NCBI RefSeq assembly: GCF_020439865.1 | Contig: NZ_JAGRPF010000108.1 | Coordinates: 1 to 64,000, forward strand | Length of the DNA stretch: 64,000 bases | Source: Prosthecobacter sp. | Lineage (GTDB): Bacteria > Verrucomicrobiota > Verrucomicrobiia > Verrucomicrobiales > Verrucomicrobiaceae | Direction: 5' to 3' | Part shown: positions 1-9,531 of the stretch, piece after piece | Numbering within the stretch: position 1 is the first letter of the stretch | Layout: each line of letters begins with the position of its first letter | Notes under the pieces: model-generated | What the model was told of the DNA's origin: nothing | The model's database searches: none | What the model saw: the letters and a program-made list of their open reading frames with translations, nothing else | Position numbers and translations under genes: made by a program

Positions 1-1792
1 CAGGGCCGGGGAGGTCGGCGAAGGCGGCGTTGGCGACGGGTTCGGAGTCGAACTTCGAGAGATCGACGTCCTTCGGAATGTCCACGAACTTGTCCCACAG
101 AACCTTCTGCTTTTCGATGTCGATGACGTTCACCAGCGTGATGCTGCTCTTGCCGGTGATCTTGCGTTTGGCGTCGTCGAAGTTCACCACGGCGCTGCGC
201 AGGATGGCCGGCACGTAGGTGATGCGTTCGCCGTCTTCGTCCGTCGGTTGGAACAAGGCGGTGGCATTCTCCGGCAGGCGCGGGCGCACGGTGTTGCGTT
301 CGGCGGCGGAACTGTTGGCACCGGGAGGAGCAAAGCCATCGTCTTCGGCGGCCGCTTCATTCTTCGGCGGGCGAATGGGATCCATGAGCTGCTTGATCTG
401 CGAGCGCGAGAGTGGTCCGCCGAGGTAGGCGAGCACCCAGCGCACGTGGAAGGAGACGGGATGGTCCTCATGCACGTTGTTCATGAGGAAAATGCGATTG
501 CCGAGGCCCGCGAGCGTGCGCTCCATCGCGGCACGGTCGAATTTACCACCGGCAGTGTTGGCTGCGCCTTCCAGACCTTCAAGCACGCGCATCTTGTCGC
601 GTTCGGTTTGCAAACGGCCTAGCCACCAGGTGCCGATGTTCGCGAGCGCCTTGTAGTCGAGGTCGGCGGGGTTTTGCGTGGCCAAAAGCAGGCCGATGCC
701 AAAAGCGCGTGCCTGCTTGAGCAGCAGCATGAGCGGCTTTTTCGACGGTGGCATGGCCGTGGGCGGCAGGTAGCCGAAGATTTCGTCCATGTAGAACATG
801 GCGCGCAGTGAGGTGGTGCCCTGCTGCGAGCGCATCCAGCCGAGGAGTTGATTGAGCAGCAGCGAGACGAAGAACATGCGCTCCGTGTCGCTGAGGTGCG
901 CGATGCAGAAGATGGTGACACGCGGCTTGCCCTCCTTCGTGTAATACATGCGCTGGATGTCGAGCGGTTCGCCTTCGAGCCAGGAACTGAAGCCGGGGCT
1001 GGCGATGAGGTTGTTGAGTTTCATCGCGAGGGCGGCGCGCTTCACTTCCGGCATGAAGCTTTCGACATCGACGACGCCGATCTTCCGGATCGGCGGGTTT
1101 TGGATCTGCCGCACGAGATTGGCGAGGCTGATGTTCTGGCCGTTCTTCCACGCGTGCGCGGCGATGTTACTGAGCAAGATGTGCTCCGGCGACTGCACGG
1201 GGTCGGCTTCGATGCCCAGCAGGCCGAGCAATGAGGAAACGGTGCTCTCGATGCGGTCGGCGAAGGCTTCGGCATCGTCGATGACGGCATCCGGCGGGCA
1301 GTCGAGCGAACTGAGAATCGAAACCTGCAGTCCGGCGCTGCTGCCGGGCGTGTAGATCGTCATGTCCACGGTCTCGCGCAATTTTTGAATGCGGCTGGCG
1401 TCCTGGCCCCATTCGCCGAGGCCTTTCTTCCACATCGCAGCCTGCGAGGCGGCGTAGTCGTCCATCGACTGATTTTTGCGGCGTGCTTCGTCCTCATTGA
1501 TCCACGGACGAAACTCCTCCGGGCTCAGATTGGGGAAGGTGAGCAGCGCATTGCCGATGTCGCCCTTTGGGTCGATGGCGATGACGGGGATGCCATCGAT
1601 CGCGGCCTCTTCGAGCAGCGCGAGGCACAGGCCCGTTTTGCCGCTGCCCGTCATCCCGAGGACCACACCGTGGGTGACGAGGTCCTTCGAATCGTAGAGC
1701 ACGAGATCATCCTGGATCTGCTTTGCTTCGAGATCGTATTCGCGGCCGAGGTAAAAGGAGCCGAGCTTTTCGTATTGGTCTGGGGAGATCAT
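1..1792 (-). CDS. HerA/DUF87-type ATP-binding protein (3' end outside window)
   Basis: The reading frame is open from an ATG at 1792 to the window edge, so at least 597 residues are present and the C-terminus is missing. A Walker A motif GMTGSGKT lies near residues 47-53 (Lys52), and a Walker B-like MFYMDEIFGYLPP has Asp336/Glu337. A later ATQNPADLDYKALANIGTW segment is typical of HerA/VirB4/DUF853-like hexameric ATPases. These families act as DNA or protein translocases or uncharacterised helicase-like pumps. No nuclease or partner (NurA) gene is visible beside it. The start was chosen because the protein begins ISPDQYEKLGSFYLGRE just after it and AATGACGAAT repeats lie immediately upstream. 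The family assignment is firm; the cellular role is unknown. Confidence 0.8.
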   Translation of the reverse strand, partial: MISPDQYEKLGSFYLGREYDLEAKQIQDDLVLYDSKDLVTHGVVLGMTGSGKTGLCLALLEEAAIDGIPVIAIDPKGDIGNALLTFPNLSPEEFRPWINEDEARRKNQSMDDYAASQAAMWKKGLGEWGQDASRIQKLRETVDMTIYTPGSSAGLQVSILSSLDCPPDAVIDDAEAFADRIESTVSSLLGLLGIEADPVQSPEHILLSNIAAHAWKNGQNISLANLVRQIQNPPIRKIGVVDVESFMPEVKRAALAMKLNNLIASPGFSSWLEGEPLDIQRMYYTKEGKPRVTIFCIAHLSDTERMFFVSLLLNQLLGWMRSQQGTTSLRAMFYMDEIFGYLPPTAMPPSKKPLMLLLKQARAFGIGLLLATQNPADLDYKALANIGTWWLGRLQTERDKMRVLEGLEGAANTAGGKFDRAAMERTLAGLGNRIFLMNNVHEDHPVSFHVRWVLAYLGGPLSRSQIKQLMDPIRPPKNEAAAEDDGFAPPGANSSAAERNTVRPRLPENATALFQPTDEDGERITYVPAILRSAVVNFDDAKRKITGKSSITLVNVIDIEKQKVLWDKFVDIPKDVDLSKFDSEPVANAAFADLPGP

Positions 1793-1797
1793 GAGTG

Positions 1798-1831
1798 GAA
1801 AATGACGAATGTGGAATGACGAATGCCGAAC
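1798..1831. repeat. AATGACGAAT dispersed repeat, cluster 1
   Basis: Two direct copies of AATGACGAATG lie at 1801-1811 and 1815-1825, immediately 5' of the start codon of the minus-strand ATPase gene and between it and the divergent peptidase gene. The same 10-mer recurs near 19560-19655, 35405-35485 and 63436-63468, in each case 5' of a minus-strand gene. Confidence 0.75.
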
Positions 1832-1909
1832 GGGATGCTGGATGTGGATTCAAACGGGAGAATGAGAAAATGGAAAGTGCAAAGTGTCACGATCCGGCCA
1901 GCATGAGAC

Positions 1910-4015
1910 ATGCGCTCCGCTTTTTTGCTCATCATGACCGCCACCTCTCTTGCCGCCGACGTTTTGACCTATCCCCAGACCCGCAAGGAGGACGTGGTGG
2001 AGACGCTGCATGGCGTGAAGGTCGCGGATCCGTATCGCTGGCTGGAGGACGACAACTCTGAGGAGACGAAGGCCTGGGTGAAGGCGGAGAACGAGGTGAC
2101 GTTTGGCTATCTGGAGAAGCTGCCACGGCGCAAGGAGATCAAAGCGCGCCTGAAGGAGTTGTGGAACTATGAGCGCGTGGGCATGCCATTCGAGCGCGGC
2201 GGGCGCTGGTTCTACTCGCACAATTCCGGACTGCAAAACCAGTCGGTGCTGATGACGGCGGAGTCGCTGGAGGGCCAGGCGGGCGTCTTGCTCGATCCAA
2301 ACACGATGTCGAAGGACGGGACGACCTCGCTGACCGACTACGAGCCGAGCGAGGATGGCAAACTCATGGCCTACGGCACTTCCGAGGCCGGGAGCGATTG
2401 GAACACGATTCGTGTGCGCGACATCGCCAGCGGTCGCGATTTGGACGATGTGGTGCAGTGGGTGAAGTTCAGCGGAGTGTCGTGGCTGAAGGACGGCAGC
2501 GGCTTTTTTTACTCGCGCTACGACGAACCAAAACCCGGCGCGGCTTTGACGGCGAAAAATGAGTTTCACAAGCTCTGCTTTCACAAGCTCGGCAGGCCGC
2601 AGGGCGAGGACAAGATCGTCTATGAACGCAAAGACGAGCCGAAGTGGGGCTTCGGCGGTCATGTGACGGAAGATGGCGAGTATCTGATCATCCAGGTATG
2701 GCTGGGCACCGAGCCGAAGAACCGCGTGTTTTACAAGAAGATCGGCGGCGACGGCCCGGTGGTCGAACTGCTGAATGACAACGACGCGCGCTACTCCTTC
2801 ATCGACAACGACGGTCCGGTTTTCTACTTCCGCACGGATCTGAACGCGCCGTGCTTCCAGGTGATCGCCATCGACGTGCGCAAGCCACAGCGCGGCTTCT
2901 GGCGCATCGTGGTGCCGGAGGTGCCGAAGGTGTTGCTGGAGCATGTGAGCACGGTGGGCGGTCAGATGTTCTGCCAGTATCTGCGCGATGCGAAGACGGA
3001 GGTGAAGTGGTTCGATATGAGCGGAAAACTGCTGCGCGATGTGAAACTGCCCGGCATCGGCTCCGCGGGTGGCTTTGGCGGTTATCGCACCGACACGAGC
3101 ACGTTTTACAGCTTCACAAGCTTTACCGAGCCCGGTGCGATCTATCGCATGGACCTCAAGAGCGGCGAGAGCACGCTGTGGCGCAAACCGGAGGTGAAAT
3201 TCGACGGCTCGGCCTTCGAGACGAAGCAGGTCTTCTTCCACAGCAAGGACGGCGCGAAGGTGCCAATGTTCATCGTGCACAAGAAGGGGCTTCAGCTCGA
3301 CGGCACGAATCCCACGCTGCTTTACGGCTACGGCGGCTTCAACATCAGCCTCACACCCGGTTTCTCCGTCTCACGCGCCGTGTGGCTGGAGATGGGCGGT
3401 GTGTTTGCGATGCCGAACCTGCGCGGCGGTGGCGAATACGGACGCGAGTGGCATCAGGCGGGTATCAAGCTCGGCAAGCAGCGCGTGTTCGACGACTTCA
3501 TCGCCGCTGCGGAGTGGCTGATCACGAATCAATACACAAACAGTCACAAGCTCGCGATTCAGGGCGGCAGCAACGGCGGTCTGCTCGTCGGCGCGTGCAT
3601 GACGCAGCGTCCGGAGCTCTATGCGGCTGCCTTGCCCGCTGTGGGTGTGCTGGACATGCTGCGCTTCGAGAAGTTCACCATCGGCTGGGGCTGGAAGAGC
3701 GATTACGGCACGGTGGAGAACAAGGCGGAGTTCAATGCGCTGCTGAAGTACTCGCCGTATCACAATCTCAAACCCGGCACGCGTTACCCCGCCACGCTCG
3801 TGCTCACAAGCGATCACGACGACCGCGTCGTGCCTGCACACAGTTTCAAATTCGGCGCACGACTTCAGGAATGCCAGGCCAAGGACGGTCCGCCCGTGTT
3901 GATCCGCATCGAAACCAGCGCCGGACACGGTGCCGGCACGGCACTGAACAAGACCATCGAGAAGACCGCAGACGAGTGGGCTTTTTTGGTGAAGGTGCTA
4001 GGGTTGACTGAGTGA
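1910..4015 (+). CDS. prolyl oligopeptidase, S9A family
   Basis: This 701-residue serine peptidase cleaves short peptides after proline. A short signal-like N-terminus (MRSAFLLIMTATSLAA) suggests export to the periplasm. An N-terminal beta-propeller region (VADPYRWLEDD at about 36-46) precedes the C-terminal alpha/beta-hydrolase domain. The catalytic triad is visible: Ser554 in GGSNGGLL, Asp in DHDDRVVP (635-642) and His673 in SAGHGAG. Length and spacing match the porcine enzyme family. The gene is divergent from the ATPase gene at 1792 and is separated from the next plus-strand gene by about 160 bp. The many long ORFs antisense to it are codon-bias shadows. Confidence 0.95.
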   Translation: MRSAFLLIMTATSLAADVLTYPQTRKEDVVETLHGVKVADPYRWLEDDNSEETKAWVKAENEVTFGYLEKLPRRKEIKARLKELWNYERVGMPFERGGRWFYSHNSGLQNQSVLMTAESLEGQAGVLLDPNTMSKDGTTSLTDYEPSEDGKLMAYGTSEAGSDWNTIRVRDIASGRDLDDVVQWVKFSGVSWLKDGSGFFYSRYDEPKPGAALTAKNEFHKLCFHKLGRPQGEDKIVYERKDEPKWGFGGHVTEDGEYLIIQVWLGTEPKNRVFYKKIGGDGPVVELLNDNDARYSFIDNDGPVFYFRTDLNAPCFQVIAIDVRKPQRGFWRIVVPEVPKVLLEHVSTVGGQMFCQYLRDAKTEVKWFDMSGKLLRDVKLPGIGSAGGFGGYRTDTSTFYSFTSFTEPGAIYRMDLKSGESTLWRKPEVKFDGSAFETKQVFFHSKDGAKVPMFIVHKKGLQLDGTNPTLLYGYGGFNISLTPGFSVSRAVWLEMGGVFAMPNLRGGGEYGREWHQAGIKLGKQRVFDDFIAAAEWLITNQYTNSHKLAIQGGSNGGLLVGACMTQRPELYAAALPAVGVLDMLRFEKFTIGWGWKSDYGTVENKAEFNALLKYSPYHNLKPGTRYPATLVLTSDHDDRVVPAHSFKFGARLQECQAKDGPPVLIRIETSAGHGAGTALNKTIEKTADEWAFLVKVLGLTE

Positions 4016-4083
4016 CCGTCATGCCTGCAGCAGCCGCTTGTCATCATTGAGCGGGTCAATCGCAGGACAAGTTTTATGAATTA

Positions 4084-4099
4084 CCCGCCAGACGGCGGG
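4084..4099. other. short hairpin between peptidase and VIT/vWA genes
   Basis: CCCGCC-AGAC-GGCGGG forms a perfect 6-bp stem with a 4-nt loop about 70 bp after the peptidase stop. No U-tract follows it, so it is only a weak terminator candidate. Confidence 0.35.
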
Positions 4100-4179
4100 G
4101 CATGGAGTGTCGGCGTGCTATGAAAGCACAAACACACACATCGATAACGACGGTTCCCCGCATGCGTGAAGCTGTCTCC

Positions 4180-6204
4180 ATGCGCTCTTTGCAGCGCTTT
4201 GTCATCACGCTGGGCCTCGGACTGGGGCTGGCGGCAACTGTGAATGGCGCAGGCACACTCACGCCAAAAGGATCACCGGATCAGCCGATCCAGATCCGTG
4301 ACCATCACCTGGAGGTGACGCTGAACAACGGCTTCGCCCGCTCGGAGGTGACCCAGACCTTTTTCAATCCCAACGACAAGGATTTGGAGGCCGTTTATCG
4401 CTTCCCACTGCCGAAGAGCGCGAGTCTCTCCGAAGTGACGATGATGTTGGGAGAGCGCGAGATCCACGGGGAAGTGGTGGAGAAGGAAAAGGCGAAGACG
4501 ATTTATGAGAACGAGAAGTATGCCGGCAACGACGCGGGTCTGGCGACCAAGAACGGCTATCAATCTTTCGACTTTCAGGTGCATCCGGTGCGTGCCAAGA
4601 GCGAGACTCAGCTGCGGATCGTTTACTACCAGCCTCTGGAAGTGGACACCGGCATCGGGCGCTTTGTGTATTCGCTGGAAGAAGGCGGAACAGACGAGGT
4701 TGCGGCCAGTTTCTGGAACCCGGTGAATTCGAAGGTGGAGGGGGCTTTCTCGGCGGCTTTCGAACTGAAGTCGGCGTGGCCGGTGGCGGATGTGCGGGTC
4801 CCGGGCTTTGAAAAGGAGATGGTGACGGACAAGCTGGCGGACGGTCACTACAAGGTGCGCGTGGAAAAGAAGGATCATTCACTCACAGGCGACTTGGTCT
4901 TCTACTATCGCCTTGCCGAGAATCTGCCAGGCCGGGTCGAACTGATCCCTTTCCGCAAGGGCGAATCTGGGCCGGGCACCTTCATGATGGTGGTGACACC
5001 AGGATTAGATCTGAAGCCGCTCACAGGCGGAGCAGACTATGTGTTTGTGCTGGACACATCGGGCAGCATGCAAACCAAGCTACGCGTGCTGACGGACGGT
5101 GTGAGCCGTGTGCTGGGCAAGATGCAGCCGCGGGATCGTTATCGCATTGTGACCTTTTCGAATTCGGCAGCGGATTTGACGATTGGATGGAAGCAGGCGG
5201 ACGAGGCGAATGTGCAGGAGACGCTGAGGCAAATCGCGGGGTTGCAGTCCGGTGGCAGTACGAATCTCTATGATGGCCTGACGCTGGCGATGAAGGATCT
5301 GGATGATGATCGCGCGACGAGCGTGATTTTGGTGACGGACGGAGTGACGAACACGGGCGTGGTCGATCCGGTGGCCTTCCACAAGCTGACGAAGAGCCAC
5401 GACATCCGCATCTTCGGCTTCCTGCTGGGAAACAGCGCGAACTGGCCGCTGATGCGCACGGTGTGCGATGCGAGCGGCGGGTTCTACGCAGGCGTGTCGA
5501 ATGCCGACGACATCCTTGGCCAGATTTTGCAGGCAAAGAGCAAGGTTCTGCATGAGTGCCTGCACGATGCCGAATTGAGCATCAGCGGTGTGAAAACGTT
5601 CAATACCACCGGACTGCTGCCGGGCAAAATCTATCGCGGTCAGCAGTTGGTGATGTTTGGCCAGTATGAAGGCGCGGGCGAGGCGGAGCTGGTGCTCAAG
5701 GCGCGCATGACCGGAGAGGACAAGGTTTACCGCACAAAGTTCCGCTTTCCTGAGAAGGACGAAGCCAATCCTGAACTCGAACGGCTGTGGGCGATGGACC
5801 AGATCGAGCAGTTTGAACTTCGGGCCAACACGGGGGTGATGCCAGCCAGTGAGTCGGACTCTGCGATCGCCGATCTCGGAGTGAAATACCAATTGGTGAC
5901 CGACCAGACCTCCATGCTGGTGCTCGGCGACGATGCCTTTGCCCGGCAGGGAGTCGAGCGGCGCAATCAGCAACGTGTGGCGATAGAACGCTCCGCGCAG
6001 GCAACGCGTGCGGCAGCTCCGCAGCCAGTTAGTTATCGCGTGGACACGGCGCAGCAGCCTTTCACTCCATCAGCCGCACCTTCGCATAGCAGTGGTGGTG
6101 GCGGCGGCGCAGGTGCCCTGTCGCCCTTGTCAGCGGTGGCGATCGCCCTATTTGCTGCGCTTGCATTTGGTTTGACGGGACGTTCCAAACAAAAGAACGC
6201 CTGA
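4180..6204 (+). CDS. VIT and vWA domain surface protein with GlyGly-CTERM-like sorting tail
   Basis: This 674-residue exported protein starts with a hydrophobic signal peptide (MRSLQRFVITLGLGLGLAA), which is why I start at 4180 rather than at the upstream in-frame ATGs at 4102, 4120 and 4162. A VIT domain covers roughly residues 35-165. A vWA domain follows with a MIDAS motif DTSGS at residue 292. The C-terminus holds a Ser/Pro-rich linker, five consecutive glycines (639-643), a hydrophobic segment (LSPLSAVAIALFAALAFGL) and a basic end (GRSKQKN). That is the three-part layout of rhombosortase substrates. The stop codon overlaps the start of a rhombosortase gene, which strongly supports processing by that protease. 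VIT/vWA proteins that are sortase targets are known in marine proteobacteria; the pairing here is analogous. Confidence 0.88.
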   Translation: MRSLQRFVITLGLGLGLAATVNGAGTLTPKGSPDQPIQIRDHHLEVTLNNGFARSEVTQTFFNPNDKDLEAVYRFPLPKSASLSEVTMMLGEREIHGEVVEKEKAKTIYENEKYAGNDAGLATKNGYQSFDFQVHPVRAKSETQLRIVYYQPLEVDTGIGRFVYSLEEGGTDEVAASFWNPVNSKVEGAFSAAFELKSAWPVADVRVPGFEKEMVTDKLADGHYKVRVEKKDHSLTGDLVFYYRLAENLPGRVELIPFRKGESGPGTFMMVVTPGLDLKPLTGGADYVFVLDTSGSMQTKLRVLTDGVSRVLGKMQPRDRYRIVTFSNSAADLTIGWKQADEANVQETLRQIAGLQSGGSTNLYDGLTLAMKDLDDDRATSVILVTDGVTNTGVVDPVAFHKLTKSHDIRIFGFLLGNSANWPLMRTVCDASGGFYAGVSNADDILGQILQAKSKVLHECLHDAELSISGVKTFNTTGLLPGKIYRGQQLVMFGQYEGAGEAELVLKARMTGEDKVYRTKFRFPEKDEANPELERLWAMDQIEQFELRANTGVMPASESDSAIADLGVKYQLVTDQTSMLVLGDDAFARQGVERRNQQRVAIERSAQATRAAAPQPVSYRVDTAQQPFTPSAAPSHSSGGGGGAGALSPLSAVAIALFAALAFGLTGRSKQKNA

Positions 6205-6863
6205 TGCACACGCGGAAACAGCGCTTCGTGGTCACTGAGGGATGCCCGCTGCTGGCGGGCATCCTGCTGGCCGTGAGCTTGGGGCTGCTGACCGTGGCAG
6301 TGCAGTGCATCCACGGACTCCCCGAAGCGCTTCAATGGAGCCGAAGCGATGGAGTGGAGTGGACGTGGCTCACCTCCCACCTCTGCCATTGGTCATGGAA
6401 TCATCTGGGCTGGGACTTGTTCGCCTTCGGGCTGCTTTCGATGCTTTGTTTGCGACTGATGCCATCCCGCTATGCTGCCTGCCTTCTCGTCTCGTCCGTA
6501 CTCATTCCGCTGGAGGTGCAGGTCCATCAACCACTCATCGAGTCGTATCGAGGCTTGTCGGGATTGGACACGGCGCTGATGGGAATGTTGGTGGCTGCAC
6601 TGTGGCGGTGCTCGAGTGACGGTCACTCATGGGGGCCTCCTCAATGGCTTGCGCTCGTTGGTGGCGGAAGTTTTCTGGCCAAGACGCTGTATGAGCTGAC
6701 AACTGGAGATGCGGTGTTTGTCGCGGCCGCGAGCGAGCCGTTTGTGACAGTCATCTCCGCCCACCAGGTGGGGTTTATGTCTGGCTTTTGGGTGGGTATC
6801 GTCCGGATGCGCTATGAACATGGGCTCGAGTGTCCCAATCCAAAGCCGATGGTGATTCTTTGA
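6204..6863 (+). CDS. rrtA: rhombosortase (rhomboid-family intramembrane serine protease)
   Basis: This 219-residue polytopic membrane protein has hallmark rhombosortase features. They are a conserved WTWLTSHLCHWSWNHLGWD segment near the first loop, the motif ESYRGLSGLD with the nucleophile Ser119, and a late AHQVGFMSGFWVG helix with the catalytic His187. Rhombosortases cleave GlyGly-CTERM tails in the inner membrane and release or re-anchor the substrate at the cell surface. Its ATG overlaps the TGA of the VIT/vWA gene (TGATG), indicating translational coupling and a dedicated substrate. The family call rests on motif recognition. The substrate assignment is inferred from adjacency and from the substrate's C-terminus. 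Confidence 0.82.
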   Translation: MHTRKQRFVVTEGCPLLAGILLAVSLGLLTVAVQCIHGLPEALQWSRSDGVEWTWLTSHLCHWSWNHLGWDLFAFGLLSMLCLRLMPSRYAACLLVSSVLIPLEVQVHQPLIESYRGLSGLDTALMGMLVAALWRCSSDGHSWGPPQWLALVGGGSFLAKTLYELTTGDAVFVAAASEPFVTVISAHQVGFMSGFWVGIVRMRYEHGLECPNPKPMVIL

Positions 6864-6890
6864 TGATTCGAGTGATCGCCGTCTGCAATT

Positions 6891-8084
6891 CTAGTCGCGC
6901 ACAAAGAAATTCGCGAAGGTCACGGGTGTGCCGAAGTCGGCGATGCCGACGGGGCCTTTGGTTGAGCCTTCGAGGGTGGCTTCGATGACTTTAGGATTGG
7001 CGTCCTGGGTTTCGGTGAGGGTGGCGGTGGCTTGTTTACCGTCGAGTTTGAGACGGAGTCGATACCATTTGCCCAGCTTCACCTTGTCGGGTCCGAAGAC
7101 GATGGGGGCTTTGCCGGTGCCGACGAGGACGGCGGGATGGGTTTCACCGCGAACACAGAATCCAGCGCAGGGCGTGTTGAGGTTGGCGGATTTGAGGAGC
7201 TGGAAGTCGGCGATGAATTCGCCGTTGGCGATTTCGGCTTCGCTCCAAAGCGGCGTGCCTTCCTGGCCGTCGGTGGCTTCGAGTTTGAGGTTCCAGTTGG
7301 AGGTTTTCCATCGCGCCTCGGCTCCGAAGGGAACCGTCCAGCCGCGGAAGTCGAGGCCGTTGTAGAGATGCTTCCAGCCTTGATCGAGCGGCGCGGAATC
7401 GGCAGCGGTGGCGCCGGTGCTGGGCAGTTCCTTGATGCGGACATTGCGGAATTCGACCGGAGCGCCTTCGGATTCGAGGGCGAGGTAGCCTTTGCGCCAG
7501 AAACATTTGTCGCCGCCGCTGACGACCTTGCCATTCACGGCGAGCGTGAGCGTGCCGTTGTTGCCGGTGATGCGGTAGTGGTTCCATTCGGGCGAGGGCT
7601 TGCTGCGTTCCTCGCTGGGAAAGCTGCGCTGGCCGTTGTGATCGCCGTGCGGCTCCATGGTGGCTCCGTGGATGGGGAAGACGTCGCCATGCGTGGTGAA
7701 CCAGCGCGGCTTTTTCGGGTCGGCATGCTTCATGTAGCCGTGGTCGAGCACCTGGACCTCGATGCCGCGCAGAAACGGCACGCCGGGCGCGGAGATGGGG
7801 CTGCCCCAGATGAAGACGCCGGAGTTTCCGCCGCTGGTGAGGTGCCGCCACTCGCACTCCATGATGAAGTTCTCATACTGCTTCTCGGTGCGCATCGCGC
7901 CCGTGGGGATGCCGGTGCAACGAACGACACCGTCTTTGATGCTCCACGTTTCAGGCGCGCAGTTGGCATTCACCCAGCCGCTGAGGTCCTTGCCATTGAA
8001 CATGAGCACGAAGCCCTCGTCATCAGCGGCGTGGATGGACGTGAGCGAAAAAGCGAAGGCGCAAAGCAGCGTGGTTGGTTTCAT
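6891..8084 (-). CDS. secreted DUF1080 (3-keto-disaccharide hydrolase) protein, two domains
   Basis: This 397-residue exported protein (signal MKPTTLLCAFAFSLTSIHA) has two consecutive concanavalin-like DUF1080 modules. The first starts at FVLMFNGKDLSGWVN (about residue 25) and the second at WKHLYNGLDFRGWTVP (about 236). The family is abundant in Verrucomicrobiota and Planctomycetota and is named for 3-keto-disaccharide hydrolysis, although most members are untested. It is the last gene of a minus-strand run with DUF1501 and DUF1549/1553 proteins, a common PVC arrangement tied to polysaccharide use. The exact substrate cannot be read from the sequence. Confidence 0.88.
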   Translation of the reverse strand: MKPTTLLCAFAFSLTSIHAADDEGFVLMFNGKDLSGWVNANCAPETWSIKDGVVRCTGIPTGAMRTEKQYENFIMECEWRHLTSGGNSGVFIWGSPISAPGVPFLRGIEVQVLDHGYMKHADPKKPRWFTTHGDVFPIHGATMEPHGDHNGQRSFPSEERSKPSPEWNHYRITGNNGTLTLAVNGKVVSGGDKCFWRKGYLALESEGAPVEFRNVRIKELPSTGATAADSAPLDQGWKHLYNGLDFRGWTVPFGAEARWKTSNWNLKLEATDGQEGTPLWSEAEIANGEFIADFQLLKSANLNTPCAGFCVRGETHPAVLVGTGKAPIVFGPDKVKLGKWYRLRLKLDGKQATATLTETQDANPKVIEATLEGSTKGPVGIADFGTPVTFANFFVRD

Positions 8085-8153
8085 GCGCGTTGATTAACGC
8101 GATGAAGACGGCGCGGCTTGCTCGGGAGGGCAATGCTCCGGCATTCCCGAATA

Positions 8154-8175
8154 GGGCAACGCAGGAGCGTTGCCC
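8154..8175. terminator. hairpin between DUF1501 and DUF1080 genes
   Basis: GGGCAACGC-AGGA-GCGTTGCCC is a perfect 9-bp inverted repeat. An imperfect second stem (GGGCAATGC with GGCATTCCC) lies just beside it at about 8128-8149. Both sit 3' of the DUF1501 stop (minus strand) and 5' of the DUF1080 start. They may be a terminator or attenuator, or a dispersed palindromic element. No U-tract is present. Confidence 0.5.
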
Positions 8176-8188
8176 ACCATATAAAAGA

Positions 8189-9454
8189 TCAGCCAAACAG
8201 AGCTGCGACCGGTTTGCCGCCGTCGGTGATCGGGACGGGGCGGGTGCCGTCCATGAGTTCCTTGCTTGGATCGATGCCCATCGCGGCGTGGATGGTGGCG
8301 TGGAAATCGACGAGCGGCACGGGATTCTCGACGGGCTTCTTGGAGAGCTCGTCGGTGACGCCATACGCGCCGCAGTGGTTCAAGCCGCCGCCGGCCAGCA
8401 CCATGGAGAACGTGGTGCCCTGATGGCCGCGTCCACCACGACCGTCGAACTCCGGCGGACGGCCGAACTCGGTGCCGACGACGATGAGCGTCTTGTCGAG
8501 GAGCTTCTTGGATTCGAGGTCACGAATGAGCGCGGAGAGCGCGGTGTCGAGTTCCTGGATGAGCAGGTGCTGGTTCTTGTAGCCTTCGTTGTGAATGTCC
8601 CAGCCAGTGCCGTTCATGAAATTGAGGTTGTGAGACACCTCGATGAAACGCACGCCGGCCTGCACGAGGCGACGCGAGAGCAGGCAACGCTGGCCGAACT
8701 CGCCGCCGTATTCGTTGCGCAGCGAGGCGGGTTCTTCTTTGAGATTGAAATGACCCATGAACTTCGGTCCGGCGAGACGCAGGGCTTCCTGCTGGGCCAT
8801 TTCGTAGTCGGCAGCGGAAGAACCTTTCGCCGCGCGTGCCATCAATGGTTTGAGGAGCTGGTGGCGGATCTCCGCACGCTGTTCATCGACGTAGTCAGGG
8901 CGTGTGAAGCCCGCAGGGCCGGTGTTGGTGTCGGTAAGATAGACGTAGCCGCTCTTGGCGCCGAGGAAGCCGGGACCGCGGCTAACATTCGGATAACCGA
9001 TGAGAATGTAGGCGGGCACATTGGGATCCGCCGCGCCGCGCTGGTTGGCGATGATGGAGCCGATGCTTGGATACACGACGTTGCCGGAGATCATGCGGCC
9101 GGTGTGGACGATGTTCGTGGCGAAGGCGTGCTCGTCGATGACGTGATGATTCACCGTGCGCATCACCGTCATGCGATCCATGACTTTGGCCGACTTGCTC
9201 AGGTGCTCGGTGACCTGCACGCCGGGAACGGCGGTATCGATGGACTTGTAGAGCGAGCCCGCGGTCTTCTGTTTGTCGATGTTGTTGCCGAGTTTCTTCG
9301 GGTCAAAGGTGTCGATCTGGGCCATGCCGCCGCCGAGCCAGATGAAGATGCAGTGCTCCGCCTTGCCTTTGGGAACGTGGACGGGCGTGTTGTTCGCAAA
9401 CAGCGGCGCAGCGCCGAGGGCGGCGGCTGAGGTGAGAAAGGAGCGGCGTTTCAT
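8189..9454 (-). CDS. DUF1501 (sulfatase-fold-like) Tat-exported protein
   Basis: This 421-residue protein starts [20 protein letters not shown], a twin-arginine-like signal peptide (RRSF). The body has the DUF1501 landmarks: [18 protein letters not shown] near residue 33, [18 protein letters not shown], and [20 protein letters not shown] near 325, followed by a C-terminal [11 protein letters not shown]1501 is alkaline-phosphatase/sulfatase-superfamily-like and typically sits beside DUF1549/1553 proteins in PVC bacteria, exactly as here. Biochemical function is not established. A homologue lies at 53850. Confidence 0.92.
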   Translation of the reverse strand: MKRRSFLTSAAALGAAPLFANNTPVHVPKGKAEHCIFIWLGGGMAQIDTFDPKKLGNNIDKQKTAGSLYKSIDTAVPGVQVTEHLSKSAKVMDRMTVMRTVNHHVIDEHAFATNIVHTGRMISGNVVYPSIGSIIANQRGAADPNVPAYILIGYPNVSRGPGFLGAKSGYVYLTDTNTGPAGFTRPDYVDEQRAEIRHQLLKPLMARAAKGSSAADYEMAQQEALRLAGPKFMGHFNLKEEPASLRNEYGGEFGQRCLLSRRLVQAGVRFIEVSHNLNFMNGTGWDIHNEGYKNQHLLIQELDTALSALIRDLESKKLLDKTLIVVGTEFGRPPEFDGRGGRGHQGTTFSMVLAGGGLNHCGAYGVTDELSKKPVENPVPLVDFHATIHAAMGIDPSKELMDGTRPVPITDGGKPVAALFG

Positions 9455-9502
9455 GGTGGTGTGATGAGTAAACGTTCGGAGCGGGCAGATTTCACAGTTT
9501 GA

Positions 9503-9525
9503 GGCCCCTCACTTTCGTGGGGGCC
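9503..9525. terminator. GC-rich hairpin between DUF1553 paralogue 1 and DUF1501
   Basis: GGCCCCTCAC-TTTC-GTGGGGGCC folds into a strong stem with one bulged T. It lies 7 bp 3' of the stop of the 9532-13179 gene. Related hairpins with a CCCAC/GTGAGGG stem occur at 13225 and 16943 in the next two gaps of the same cluster. Confidence 0.55.
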
Positions 9526-9531
9526 GGGCAA

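Noticed and set aside
1850..3280. 476-codon minus ORF
   Set aside because: Antisense to prolyl oligopeptidase with a low-complexity composition; no signal of selection.
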